Source of the DNA: Larkinella arboricola
GTDB lineage: Bacteria; Bacteroidota; Bacteroidia; Cytophagales; Spirosomataceae
Length of the DNA: 64,000 bases
Direction of reading: 5' to 3'
Assembly: GCF_003259745.1 (NCBI RefSeq)
Contig: NZ_QLMC01000001.1
Location: forward strand, 1,426,001 to 1,490,000
Shown: positions 41,512-49,772 of the stretch, one piece after another
Layout of the letters: each line of letters starts with the position of its first letter
Position numbering within the stretch: position 1 is the first letter of the stretch
Made by a program: the position numbers and the translations under genes
Notes under the pieces: model-generated
The model's input: only the letters and a program-made list of their open reading frames with translations
Database searches by the model: none
What the model was told of the DNA's origin: nothing

Positions 41512-44163
41512 TTATTTTTTCTGTTCCGACAGGAACGTAATCAACGAAGCAAATTCCTCATACGACAGGGCGTCGGCCAGACCGCTCGGCATCATTGACG
41601 TTTCCATTTCCTTCCGGCTAACGATGTCGCCCGCTTTCAGTGTGGTCACGGTACCCGTGATGTCCCGCAGCACCACGCGCGTCGCTGATTCTTCGGTCAC
41701 AAATCCCGTGTAGCTTTTACCGCCTTTGGCCGTGATCAGAACCGTTGCGAATCCCTGCGAGATGGACGCGTTGGGTTTCAGAATCGATTCGGCAATCTGC
41801 TCCCGGTTCATGATCGAGCCGATTTGCCCCATAAACGGGCCTTTCATCGTTTCGCTTTTCGACAGGCTATGGCAGGCAATGCAGCCCTGTTGAGCAAAAA
41901 GGGCCTTTCCTTTAATCGGATCGCCTTTGATTTTTGCCATCGCCAGCATTACATCTTCAATCGACGATTTGCCAATCTGCCCTTTCTGGTTGCGGATTTT
42001 CTCCAGGTCAATTTTAACTTCTTCTTTCGCAGCCACGGCTTCTTCACCCCCAAAGTCGGCAATCTCCAGACGCAGACGGCTGTTCAGATCGGCAAACAGC
42101 GGTTTTTCGGCTTCTCCGGACTTTTCAAATTCGGCTTTCAGAAACTTCTCGATGGCGGGCGATGATTCCCAGGTGATGCCTTTGTAGTAGGGCCCGTGGG
42201 TATCGGGGCGGGTGCCCCACCACCACGAACCGTCGTACGGCGCTTCTTTTTTGTACAGCCGGGCGACGGTAGTCAAAATTTCTTTTTTGAGTTTTCCGTC
42301 GTTAGTTTGCTGGTAAGCCGCGATCAAACCGTCTACGGCTTTGGGATCGTGTATGTAGCGCAACGCCCAGAGTGCCAGCGCCGAATTGCCGGTTCCGATG
42401 GCCCGTACGCAGGCATCCACCGCATTCAGACCAACCAGCGCCCGTACCGCCAGGTGGGGCGGAATAATGGCCGCGTTTGGAGTCGCGTGCGGACCTTCCG
42501 TTCCTTTGGCCGGTTCAACGAACGAAGCCGGAACCGGTACCTGCAATAAAGCCGTAGCGGCTTCCGGACGACCCAGACGGCCCAACCCAATCGTAGCCGC
42601 CGTCCGAATCCGCTCGGATGGATCGCTCATGGCCTGCATAAACGGTTCGAGGGGGATGTTGGACACAAACGGTTTCCGGTCGCTGAGGGCCCGCAGTGCA
42701 TATTCACGCATGTCGTTTTCCGTGGTCAGCTTGACCAGATTTTCAATACCGTCCTGTCCAGCAACCTGGGCGTAGGTGTACATACCGGCGATGCGGACGT
42801 GAAGGGGTACGGTTTTATCAGCCGCGATTTTCCAGGTGGCTTTGGTTACCTGCTTGGCCGGGCGAGTCAGCAGTTCCTGCTGAGCCGCCAGCCGGGCAAC
42901 GGCGCTACCGGATTGCAGAACCTTCGTCAACTCCTTCACCGACGCTTTTTTAATGCTCGGGAACGCTTTATACGTCCAGTTGTTCGGTACGGCGCGGACT
43001 ACATACCCTTTGCTCGGGTTTCCTGAATAACCGGCTCCATCCCAGGCCGAGAGGTACATCCGACCCGACGCATCCACGTCTACGTCGGTAATCTGCGCCA
43101 GTTTGATAAATTCTTCTTCTTTCTGCTTGTAGCTGGGGCCATCCGGCGTCACGCGGTGAATATACAACTGGCTCCGCCCCCAGTCGGCCATCATCGGAAC
43201 GTGGTTGTATTGGTCGGGCCAGGTCGGGTCGTCCATAAAGAAAGAACCCGTTCCGGAGCCTCCGCCCACATCCACCAGCGCGGGGATGATTTCGTTGGTA
43301 AAATGCTTGAATAGAACCGGGTAGCCGTACTCGCCTGACTGAATCTGGTGGCTAAACCGGATGTTCCAGCCCCCGCCGTCGTTGGTGTTGTCGCGGGTGA
43401 AAATGTTCATGTACGGGTCGATGGCCACGTCGTAAATGTTCCGCATCCCGTGCGAATAAATCTCCATTTCGGTGCCGTCGGGCCGGACACGCACAATACC
43501 ACCGCCAAGCATGGTCAGTTTCTTGCCGCTGCGGTCTACGGCTTCGTGGAAACCGAAGTCGCCCACGGCAATATAAATCCAGCCGTCGATGCCCATCCGA
43601 ATACCGTTGGTGGCGTGGTCGGTGCCCCGGCTTTGGAGAAATTTGGGCGAGCAGATGTTCTGAACGAGCGGTTTTGAAGGGCCGTCGGCCACCCCATCCT
43701 GGTTGGCATCGTCAAACACCACCAGATCCATACCGGACGCTTTGCCGGTTTCTTTCGAGAACGTGGTGTGCAGCACAAAAATCTGGTCGCGGACCGGCAG
43801 AATACCACGTGGGTTATCGACCATCGCAAATTTCGTGTGCTCATCCACTTTGCCGTCGTTGTCCTTATCGATGAGCTTGATGATGTAGCCTTTGCCCGGC
43901 GTTTTGCCCAGCGACCCAATCATGTCGACTCCTACGAATACCTCGCCGGTTGGGGCTACGGCCAGACAGGCCGGGCTGGGCGTTAAATCCGGTCCGGCAA
44001 AATTGGTCAGCTTAATGTCCGCCGGAACGTCCGGGGCGGTTTTGAAATGGGCAGGTTGTCCAGAAAGAGATTGGCGGTTACGGGTTTCCGAATCCCCCAG
44101 TTTCTGCATCAACGTGAGCAGAATCAGAAAGGCGTAAACCAGGCTTAGTGAAATTTTTAACAT
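41512..44163 (-). CDS. Periplasmic PVC-type heme protein: glucose-dehydrogenase-like propeller, HEAT repeats, cytochrome c
   Basis: 883 residues from ATG 44163, with signal-like start LKISLSLVYAFLILLTL. The first half is a six-bladed propeller of the sorbosone/glucose dehydrogenase type (PACLAVAPTGEVFVGVDMIG, RGTDHATNGIRMGIDGWIYIAVGD); the middle has HEAT-like helices (RIRTAATIGLGRLGRPEAATAL); the C-terminus has a cytochrome c heme site C761-I-A-C764-H765 and the YTGFVTEESATRVVLRD / MMPSGLADALSYEEF tail of PVC-type heme-binding proteins. The natural electron donor is unknown. A longer start in the same frame would overlap the gene upstream and is rejected. Confidence 0.9.
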   Translation of the reverse strand: MLKISLSLVYAFLILLTLMQKLGDSETRNRQSLSGQPAHFKTAPDVPADIKLTNFAGPDLTPSPACLAVAPTGEVFVGVDMIGSLGKTPGKGYIIKLIDKDNDGKVDEHTKFAMVDNPRGILPVRDQIFVLHTTFSKETGKASGMDLVVFDDANQDGVADGPSKPLVQNICSPKFLQSRGTDHATNGIRMGIDGWIYIAVGDFGFHEAVDRSGKKLTMLGGGIVRVRPDGTEMEIYSHGMRNIYDVAIDPYMNIFTRDNTNDGGGWNIRFSHQIQSGEYGYPVLFKHFTNEIIPALVDVGGGSGTGSFFMDDPTWPDQYNHVPMMADWGRSQLYIHRVTPDGPSYKQKEEEFIKLAQITDVDVDASGRMYLSAWDGAGYSGNPSKGYVVRAVPNNWTYKAFPSIKKASVKELTKVLQSGSAVARLAAQQELLTRPAKQVTKATWKIAADKTVPLHVRIAGMYTYAQVAGQDGIENLVKLTTENDMREYALRALSDRKPFVSNIPLEPFMQAMSDPSERIRTAATIGLGRLGRPEAATALLQVPVPASFVEPAKGTEGPHATPNAAIIPPHLAVRALVGLNAVDACVRAIGTGNSALALWALRYIHDPKAVDGLIAAYQQTNDGKLKKEILTTVARLYKKEAPYDGSWWWGTRPDTHGPYYKGITWESSPAIEKFLKAEFEKSGEAEKPLFADLNSRLRLEIADFGGEEAVAAKEEVKIDLEKIRNQKGQIGKSSIEDVMLAMAKIKGDPIKGKALFAQQGCIACHSLSKSETMKGPFMGQIGSIMNREQIAESILKPNASISQGFATVLITAKGGKSYTGFVTEESATRVVLRDITGTVTTLKAGDIVSRKEMETSMMPSGLADALSYEEFASLITFLSEQKK

Positions 44164-44252
44164 CGGAATTTTTAAAGAAAAGCTTGGGAACTTGCACGAA
44201 GTTCGGGGAAGTAGATGATAAATAAAAATGAAAAAATGGTCGTTGTGACTGG

Positions 44253-45866
44253 TTACTGACCCGCCGACGGCTTTTTTTCTTCTTCGCCCCGCGGCACCAC
44301 CAGAACCACTTCTTCCTTGTCTACTTTCACCTGACCGGCGGCCAGCCCTTTGGGTTTCCGGACGAATTTTTTGGGCGTATAAATCACCGGGCAAAGCGAA
44401 TCGGTCCGGCGTTTGGAATACCAGGCCGCCAGCTCCGCAGCCCGCTCGATGACGGTTTTGGGGAACGGTTTTCCGGCTTTATACTTGACAATGACGTGCG
44501 AACCCGAAACGTCGCGGGCGTGCAGCCAGAGGTCGTCCTTGTAAGCATATTGCTGTGTAAGCAGATCATTGTTTTTAGCATTACGGCCAATCAGAATGAC
44601 AAAACCCTCATGGACAAGCTGCTTGAAGAGCGGGGCCGTGCCGTCGGCGGCTTTCTCGTCGAGGATGGGGTGGGCTTTGAGGTATTTCCGCAATTCCCGC
44701 AGCGATTCGATGGGCCGAATGGCTTCGATTTGCTGCTGAATTTGCCCCACTTCCTGCTCCCGGTTGTCGATTTGCTGTTGCAGCAGGTCCCGTTCAATTT
44801 TTTCGTTTTTGGCTTTCCGGTAATAATTCTCGGCGTTTTTCTGCGGGCTGAGGTCCGTTTTGAGCTTGATCTTAATGGGCGTATTCCGGTAAAAGTCGTC
44901 CAGCTCCACTACGTCGGGCGATCGTGACCCCGGTTTTTCGGGAATCTGATGCAGGTTGGCCATCAGGATGTTGGCAATTTCTTCGTTCTTCACCGCGTCC
45001 TCCAGATCGATGAGCCGTTGCAGGTTGGTGTCGATGTAAGCCTGTGTGCGTTTCAGGCGTTTTTCCAACAGCCGTAGGGCGTCGCCTTTCTCGCGGTCCA
45101 TCGTATTCTGACCCATAATGGCCGAATAAAACCGGTTGCTGGCGGCCAGCGGGTCGGTAAATTCCTGACGAATCGGCTCACCATAGGGCAGGAGTGCGAG
45201 CGCCGGTTTGTGCTGGAAAGTCGTAAGGTAGTACTGCGGATGCTCCAGTTGCCGAACGGTTCCCCCAATCAACTGCCACTTTTCCGGCGGCTCTTTCTGC
45301 TGAATCCCGTTTTCCTCCAGGTACGCGTTGACGAGTTTGCCGAATGTCGGAAACAACTTCCGGTGGTCGAAATCATTCCGAGTGTAGGCGTCCCACGATT
45401 GGTCGAGGGGGCGGTCGAGACCGGAAAGGAGTAATTGCGAATCGGCGACGAGTTTGTTATTAAACAGATCGATGACGGTATCGTCCGAAAAAATCAACAG
45501 GTTGGGGCGGTTTCCGAAAAACTTGAACAGTAACGTTATCCCCCCTTCAAGCGTGATTCCCAGACATCGCTCGTTCAGAAATGAGCGAACGGCCAGCACA
45601 TCCCGGTCGTACCATTCTTCAAACAGATCGACGCTGTTGAAGCGGGCGCGCTGAATGGTTTCGGGGAATAGCAGGCCCGAAAAATCCGGTCGGAGCGTTG
45701 CCTTGATAAAAAAAGGTCGGTAAAAATTGAGTTTTCCCCGGGCCTGGGCAAAGACCAGCACCAGTTCGTCGCGGTCCTGACTGAAACATTCCATGAATTT
45801 CAGGCCATTCAGGTGTGGCTGGAGGGCTGGCGCAAGCTGACGAAGGAAATAATAATTGGTGTGCAC
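44253..45866 (-). CDS. NFACT protein (RqcH-like)
   Basis: 537 residues. The NFACT-N start MHTNYYFLRQLAPALQPHLNGL, a coiled coil (about 270-420, EKRLKRTQAYIDTNLQRLIDLE and LLQQQIDNREQEVGQIQQQIEAI) and the C-terminal NFACT-R domain (VLIGRNAKNNDLL, LHARDVSGSHVIVK) are all present. In other bacteria RqcH binds stalled 50S subunits and adds C-terminal alanine tails that mark the nascent chain for degradation. The N-terminal domain is shorter and more diverged than in Firmicutes RqcH. C-terminus is Lys/Glu rich. Confidence 0.9.
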   Translation of the reverse strand: MHTNYYFLRQLAPALQPHLNGLKFMECFSQDRDELVLVFAQARGKLNFYRPFFIKATLRPDFSGLLFPETIQRARFNSVDLFEEWYDRDVLAVRSFLNERCLGITLEGGITLLFKFFGNRPNLLIFSDDTVIDLFNNKLVADSQLLLSGLDRPLDQSWDAYTRNDFDHRKLFPTFGKLVNAYLEENGIQQKEPPEKWQLIGGTVRQLEHPQYYLTTFQHKPALALLPYGEPIRQEFTDPLAASNRFYSAIMGQNTMDREKGDALRLLEKRLKRTQAYIDTNLQRLIDLEDAVKNEEIANILMANLHQIPEKPGSRSPDVVELDDFYRNTPIKIKLKTDLSPQKNAENYYRKAKNEKIERDLLQQQIDNREQEVGQIQQQIEAIRPIESLRELRKYLKAHPILDEKAADGTAPLFKQLVHEGFVILIGRNAKNNDLLTQQYAYKDDLWLHARDVSGSHVIVKYKAGKPFPKTVIERAAELAAWYSKRRTDSLCPVIYTPKKFVRKPKGLAAGQVKVDKEEVVLVVPRGEEEKKPSAGQ

Positions 45867-45956
45867 AGGCGAACGAGTTATGAATCCACAAACATACTCA
45901 TCCGAACAATTGCGGCTGCCGGTGGGTTAACCTTTATCACTAAATTAACCAAGGCC

Positions 45957-46217
45957 ATGGCAAATAACAAAACGACCGACCAGCCGGGTTCAAACGACAA
46001 ACAAGCTAATTCGAAGCGAACCCGCAACTACGAAGCACGCGATACTTCCGCCATGACGACTAACATGGAGAAGATGCGTTCTAACCAGAATAAAGCCAAA
46101 GAAGGACCCGACGAAGACCACACTCAGAAAACCAAAGCCGAATTGCAGGAAGAACGCGGAGGACACGGACACAGTGGGCATAGCAGTTCGCGGAGCGGCA
46201 GTGATTCGGGTAATTAA
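45957..46217 (+). CDS. Small hydrophilic, probably disordered protein
   Basis: 86 residues from ATG 45957. It is made almost only of charged and polar residues (N, K, T, D, E, S) and ends in a Gly/His/Ser tail (GGHGHSGHSSSRSG). No signal peptide or hydrophobic core; likely disordered, possibly stress-related or nucleic-acid-associated. The frame continues upstream but without a plausible N-terminus. A long hairpin lies immediately downstream. Function unknown. Confidence 0.6.
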   Translation: MANNKTTDQPGSNDKQANSKRTRNYEARDTSAMTTNMEKMRSNQNKAKEGPDEDHTQKTKAELQEERGGHGHSGHSSSRSGSDSGN

Positions 46218-46239
46218 GAAGCGGCCCATAAACGGTAGG

Positions 46240-46320
46240 AAGGAATATTGATCAGGAAATATGGAAGCCGAAGTAGAATATTTCACTTCGTAATTCGATA
46301 TTTACTAATCAATATTCCTT
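46240..46320. repeat. 81-base imperfect palindrome (MITE-like or terminator)
   Basis: Outer arms AAGGAATATTGAT (46240-46252) and ATCAATATTCCTT (46308-46320) are perfect inverted repeats; the inner segments continue pairing imperfectly (AAATAT / ATATTT, CGAAGT / ACTTCG) to a loop near 46275-46284. A T-rich run follows. It can fold as one long stem and could terminate the small upstream gene; its length also fits a miniature repeat element. It ends 23 bases before the epimerase start. Confidence 0.65.
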
Positions 46321-46343
46321 TTTTCATTTTTACTAAACCCGCT

Positions 46344-47531
46344 ATGTTCGACCTGCGAACAACCCGACAAGAACTTAACCAGGAGCTGAAAGACATTCTG
46401 GCGTATTGGCAGAAATACGGTCCCGATCCGGTCGGGGGCGGTTATTACGGCCAGGTTGATTATCAGAACGTACCGAAAACCGATGCTGCCAAAGGCATTG
46501 TGCTCAACAGCCGCATTGTCTGGACATTTTCGGCCGCCGCCCGGCACATGCAGCACGACGAATACCTGCCGTACGCCGAGCGGGCCTACAACTACATCGA
46601 GCGGTATTTCCGGGATAAAGAACACGGCGGAGTCTACTGGTCGGTCGATTACAAGGGCGAACCGCTCCAAACGTTCAAGCAGCAGTACGGTCAGGCGTTT
46701 GCTATCTACGGCTTGAGCGAATATTACCGCGCCAGCAAACACCAGCCCGCGCTGGATTTTGCGAAAGAAATCTACGGTCTGATGATTAAACACGCCTACG
46801 ATCCGAAACGGGGCGGTTTTTACGAATGCCTGACCCGCGACTGGTCGGAGATGGCCGATGAGTACATCATCAGCAAAAAAGAAAATCAGGAAAGTAAAAC
46901 CATGAATACGCACCTCCATATTCTGGAGGCCTTTACGAACCTGTACCGAGCCTGGCCGGATAAAGGGCTGAATGGGCAAATCCGTGGGCTGATTGATATG
47001 TTCGAAAAGCACATTGTCGATCCGAAAACGTACCGCATGAACCTGTTCATGGACGACAACTGGAACGTCCGAAAAACCGCTATTTCCTACGGACACGACA
47101 TTGAAGCGTCGTGGCTGCTGGTCGAATCGGCCGAGGCTCTGCACGACGAAGCGCTGATTAAAAAAATTAAGGCCCTGTCGGTTAAAATGGCGCGGGCGGC
47201 CGCTACGGGTCTGGAAGCCGATGGGGGGATGAACTACGAATATGATCCGAAGGAAAAGCACCTGAACCGCGAACGCTCGTGGTGGGTCATGGCCGAATCG
47301 ATGGTGGGTTTCATGAACGCTTACCAGCTTACGAAGGAAAAGCAGTTTCTGGACAAGTCGCTGAAAAACTGGGTGTTTATTAAGGAATATATGCTCGACC
47401 GGAAGAACGGCGAGTGGTACAGCGGCATCGACGAAAACCACAAAGTTCTCGGGAATACCAAAATCAGTATGTGGAAATGCCCGTACCACAACGGCCGGGC
47501 GTGCATCGAAATGGTGGACCGACTGGGGTAA
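46344..47531 (+). CDS. AGE family epimerase, cellobiose 2-epimerase-like
   Basis: 395 residues, (alpha/alpha)6-barrel. Interconverts glucose and mannose units at the reducing end of beta-1,4 disaccharides. Family motifs: GGGYYGQVDY, LNSRIVWTFSAAARH, KQQYGQAFAIYGLSEYY, ISYGHDIEASWLL with a catalytic-type histidine, WWVMAESMVGFMNAYQ, and the late YHNGRACIE with the second histidine. ATG 46344 is chosen; the 32 upstream in-frame codons lie in the palindrome. Cytoplasmic. Not next to mannan-degrading genes here. Confidence 0.92.
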   Translation: MFDLRTTRQELNQELKDILAYWQKYGPDPVGGGYYGQVDYQNVPKTDAAKGIVLNSRIVWTFSAAARHMQHDEYLPYAERAYNYIERYFRDKEHGGVYWSVDYKGEPLQTFKQQYGQAFAIYGLSEYYRASKHQPALDFAKEIYGLMIKHAYDPKRGGFYECLTRDWSEMADEYIISKKENQESKTMNTHLHILEAFTNLYRAWPDKGLNGQIRGLIDMFEKHIVDPKTYRMNLFMDDNWNVRKTAISYGHDIEASWLLVESAEALHDEALIKKIKALSVKMARAAATGLEADGGMNYEYDPKEKHLNRERSWWVMAESMVGFMNAYQLTKEKQFLDKSLKNWVFIKEYMLDRKNGEWYSGIDENHKVLGNTKISMWKCPYHNGRACIEMVDRLG

Positions 47532-47542
47532 GTTGCGGGGCG

Positions 47543-48304
47543 TCAGAGCGAGATTTTCAACCCGTCGTAGCCCAGGCGCATGGATTCGGGCAACCGCTTT
47601 TCCACCTCGCGGTGCAGGCCCAGTTTGTGGCTGATGTGAATGAAATACGCTTTCTCCGGCTGAATCCGCTCCACCAGGGCAATGGCCTGATCGAGTGTGA
47701 AATGGGAGATATGCGGTTCGATTTGCAGCGCGTCCAGCAGCAGAACTTCGGTTCCGTAGACCTTTTCCAGCTCCTGATCGGAAATGTAGTTAAGGTCGGT
47801 CAGGTAGGTAAAATTCTGGATGCGGTAGCCAAAAACCGGCAGCCGGTGGTGCAACACGTCGATGGGGATGATCGGCACCCCTTCAAGTTCAAAGGGTTCG
47901 TTGTTGATTTCGTTGAGTTGAAGGCGCGGAATACCGGGGTACTTCTTTTCCGCAAAAATGTACGCAAACTCAGTCTGGAGCTGCGTGAGTACCCGTTTGT
48001 GGGCGTAGACGGGAATATCCTGCCGCTGAAGAAAATTGTAGGCCCGAACTTCGTCCAGCCCGGCGGTATGATCTTTGTGCTCGTGCGTGAACAGAACGGC
48101 ATCCAGATGCCGGATGCCTGCGCGCAGCATCTGCTGGCGAAAATCCGGACCGGTATCAACGACGAAGCTTTTGCCCCCGACGGCGAGGTGAATCGAAGTC
48201 CGCAGCCGTTTGTCCCGGAAGTCAATCGAACGGCATACTTCACACGTACAGCCAATCAAGGGCACACCGGAGGAGGTTCCGGTTCCGAGTAAGGTAACAA
48301 TCAT
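47543..48304 (-). CDS. MBL fold metallo-hydrolase (PhnP-like)
   Basis: 253 residues. Metal-binding residues of the metallo-beta-lactamase fold are clear: FTHEHKDHTAGLDE (HxHxDH), IDVLHHRLPVFGYR and YFIHISHKLGL at the end, with an aspartate in LDALQIEPH. An N-terminal GCTCEVCRS cysteine motif resembles that of PhnP-type phosphodiesterases, which bind an extra zinc there. Likely a cyclic-phosphate or nuclease-type hydrolase; the substrate is unknown. Confidence 0.92.
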   Translation of the reverse strand: MIVTLLGTGTSSGVPLIGCTCEVCRSIDFRDKRLRTSIHLAVGGKSFVVDTGPDFRQQMLRAGIRHLDAVLFTHEHKDHTAGLDEVRAYNFLQRQDIPVYAHKRVLTQLQTEFAYIFAEKKYPGIPRLQLNEINNEPFELEGVPIIPIDVLHHRLPVFGYRIQNFTYLTDLNYISDQELEKVYGTEVLLLDALQIEPHISHFTLDQAIALVERIQPEKAYFIHISHKLGLHREVEKRLPESMRLGYDGLKISL

Positions 48305-48373
48305 AAGGAATGAGGGAGTGAGGGAGTGAGGGAGTGATTTCCAATCCTGCCGTCCCTCACTCGTTCAATCCTT
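48305..48373. repeat. Tandem octamer array within an imperfect hairpin
   Basis: Positions 48311-48337 are the octamer TGAGGGAG repeated about three times. The block as a whole pairs imperfectly with CCCTCACTCGTTCAATCCTT downstream (48354-48373). It lies between the response regulator (whose 3' end it touches) and the start of the MBL gene on the minus strand. A slippage-prone spacer or a weak terminator; no function shown. Confidence 0.5.
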
Positions 48374-48749
48374 ATTTATCAGTAAGCTGATTGACAACCT
48401 CCACCAACCGGTCGAAGTTCAGGGGTTTCACCAGCACATCGTTGAAACCAGCGGTTTTGAACTCTTCTTCCGTGTAATTTTTGGCATTACCGGTAATGGC
48501 AACAACGGGGATATTGGCTTTTTCCTTATCGGCCAGCGCCCGCACCCGGCGTACGCATTCCATTCCATCCATCACGGGCATATTAATATCCAGCAGGATG
48601 ATGCTGAAATCTTCTTTCTCCAGAATCTGCATGACCTGCTCCCCGTTTTTGACGGAAGTGATGTCGTAATTCTGAAACTCGAGAATTTTACGGGCTAGGT
48701 TCTGGATAACGGAGCTGTCTTCGGCAATCAGTACTCGTTTGGTAGACAT
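48372..48749 (-). CDS. Stand-alone CheY-like response regulator
   Basis: 125 residues, receiver domain only. Acidic pocket ED at about 10-11 (VLIAEDSSVIQ), phospho-acceptor D54 in IILLDINMPVMDG, switch threonine in VAITGNAK, and the lysine in VLVKPLNFD. No output domain, so it acts by binding a partner or as an intermediate in a phosphorelay. No kinase lies next to it; the hybrid kinase at 16521 is far away. Confidence 0.96.
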   Translation of the reverse strand: MSTKRVLIAEDSSVIQNLARKILEFQNYDITSVKNGEQVMQILEKEDFSIILLDINMPVMDGMECVRRVRALADKEKANIPVVAITGNAKNYTEEEFKTAGFNDVLVKPLNFDRLVEVVNQLTDK

Positions 48750-49143
48750 AAAGTCAATGGCTTGTGGTGAACTAAACCTTCACAGAAAATTTGGACAGGT
48801 GAAATTAACGACTATTCCAATAAGACAAAAAAAATGTTCGTATCCTGTCCCACTTAATTGATTTTTGGCGGCAGTAACAGGGTGAATTTGAATTATTTCA
48901 TTGTCCGGTAAATTTTTTAATATGTAGTTAATACTAAATCCAGATGATTTTGTATTTTTACTATGCTTTATGACGTGTACCATTGCCAGTCTCTTAATGG
49001 CTATCCAATAAAACGCTGACGAACAGATTTTTTCTGCTGCCTCTGTTTCCCTTTGCGATAGCTGCCCAGTGCCAACGTATTCCACGCAATTTGTAGTCTT
49101 CTAATGCGACCTGTTTCCGGCAGTTCGGTTGACCTTCTAACCC
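48750..49143. other. AT-rich intergenic stretch without a supported gene
   Basis: 394 bases between divergent genes. One minus-strand frame of about 100 codons exists (48780-49085) but has no family pattern, no good start context and reads like random sequence. No clear promoter, hairpin or repeat found. Confidence 0.5.
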
Positions 49144-49584
49144 ATGAAATTAACTGGCCCTGATTCTTCTTTTGAATTGAATATTCTGGATTACGAGTAT
49201 AGCGATTCACAGTATTTTATGGATCGCAACTGGCTACTGGTTAGTCTGAAAACTCGTTACCAAAATAAGGAATACACCACAACGGCGCCCCTGTTATCCA
49301 CCTGGGAAATTGAGCTGCTGATTCAATGGATGCGCTCGGTGGTGTCCCGGCGGCAGTTGTCGCCCCGGCTTTCGTTTGTAGAACCGTGTCTGGGTTTCCG
49401 CTATGCGTCAAGTGACATTAATCGTTACCAGTTTGGCATCAAACTCGATCAGGAAGCGACGCCCGACTGGTACGACGACAGTTCAAAACCGTTCTGGTTG
49501 CCCGTCATGCCGGACAATGATGAACTGGAACACGCCATCTACGATCTGGAAAAGCAACTAAACCTTTTTCCGGTGCGGGCTTAA
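49144..49584 (+). CDS. Uncharacterised protein, possibly WapI-type immunity-like
   Basis: 146 residues, no signal peptide or membrane helix. The start MKLTGPDSSFELNILDYEY, then DRNWLLVSLKTRY and LLSTWEIELLIQWM, recalls the WapI/immunity-like small proteins that begin with a short beta-sandwich strand and a WE helix. The match is by eye and weak. No adjacent toxin gene was seen, so a role in contact-dependent inhibition is not supported by context. Confidence 0.6.
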   Translation: MKLTGPDSSFELNILDYEYSDSQYFMDRNWLLVSLKTRYQNKEYTTTAPLLSTWEIELLIQWMRSVVSRRQLSPRLSFVEPCLGFRYASSDINRYQFGIKLDQEATPDWYDDSSKPFWLPVMPDNDELEHAIYDLEKQLNLFPVRA

Positions 49585-49772
49585 AACCGGTTCGGGCCTG
49601 TCCAGAAAGAAATAATTGGAAATGCCGGTTTTCCGGCTGATTCACAACCGCATCCGCTTACTACGTTCCCTGACCATCCGGATAGTAAACACCAACTTAC
49701 GAGTCAACAAATGAGCGAATTACCGGGCCAGCAATGCCCGTATACCGTTATTTCCTTTAACCGGATCGCCAG

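Noticed and set aside
41512-44394. Longer start for the cytochrome-type protein
   Set aside because: The extra 77 codons overlap the NFACT gene end and lack a signal peptide; ATG 44163 gives one.
46305-47489. 394-codon minus-strand frame opposite the epimerase gene
   Set aside because: The epimerase motifs on the plus strand are unmistakable; the antisense frame is a by-product of codon use.
48780-49085. Minus-strand frame of about 100 codons in the intergenic region
   Set aside because: No recognizable motif, signal or start context; AT-rich spacer.
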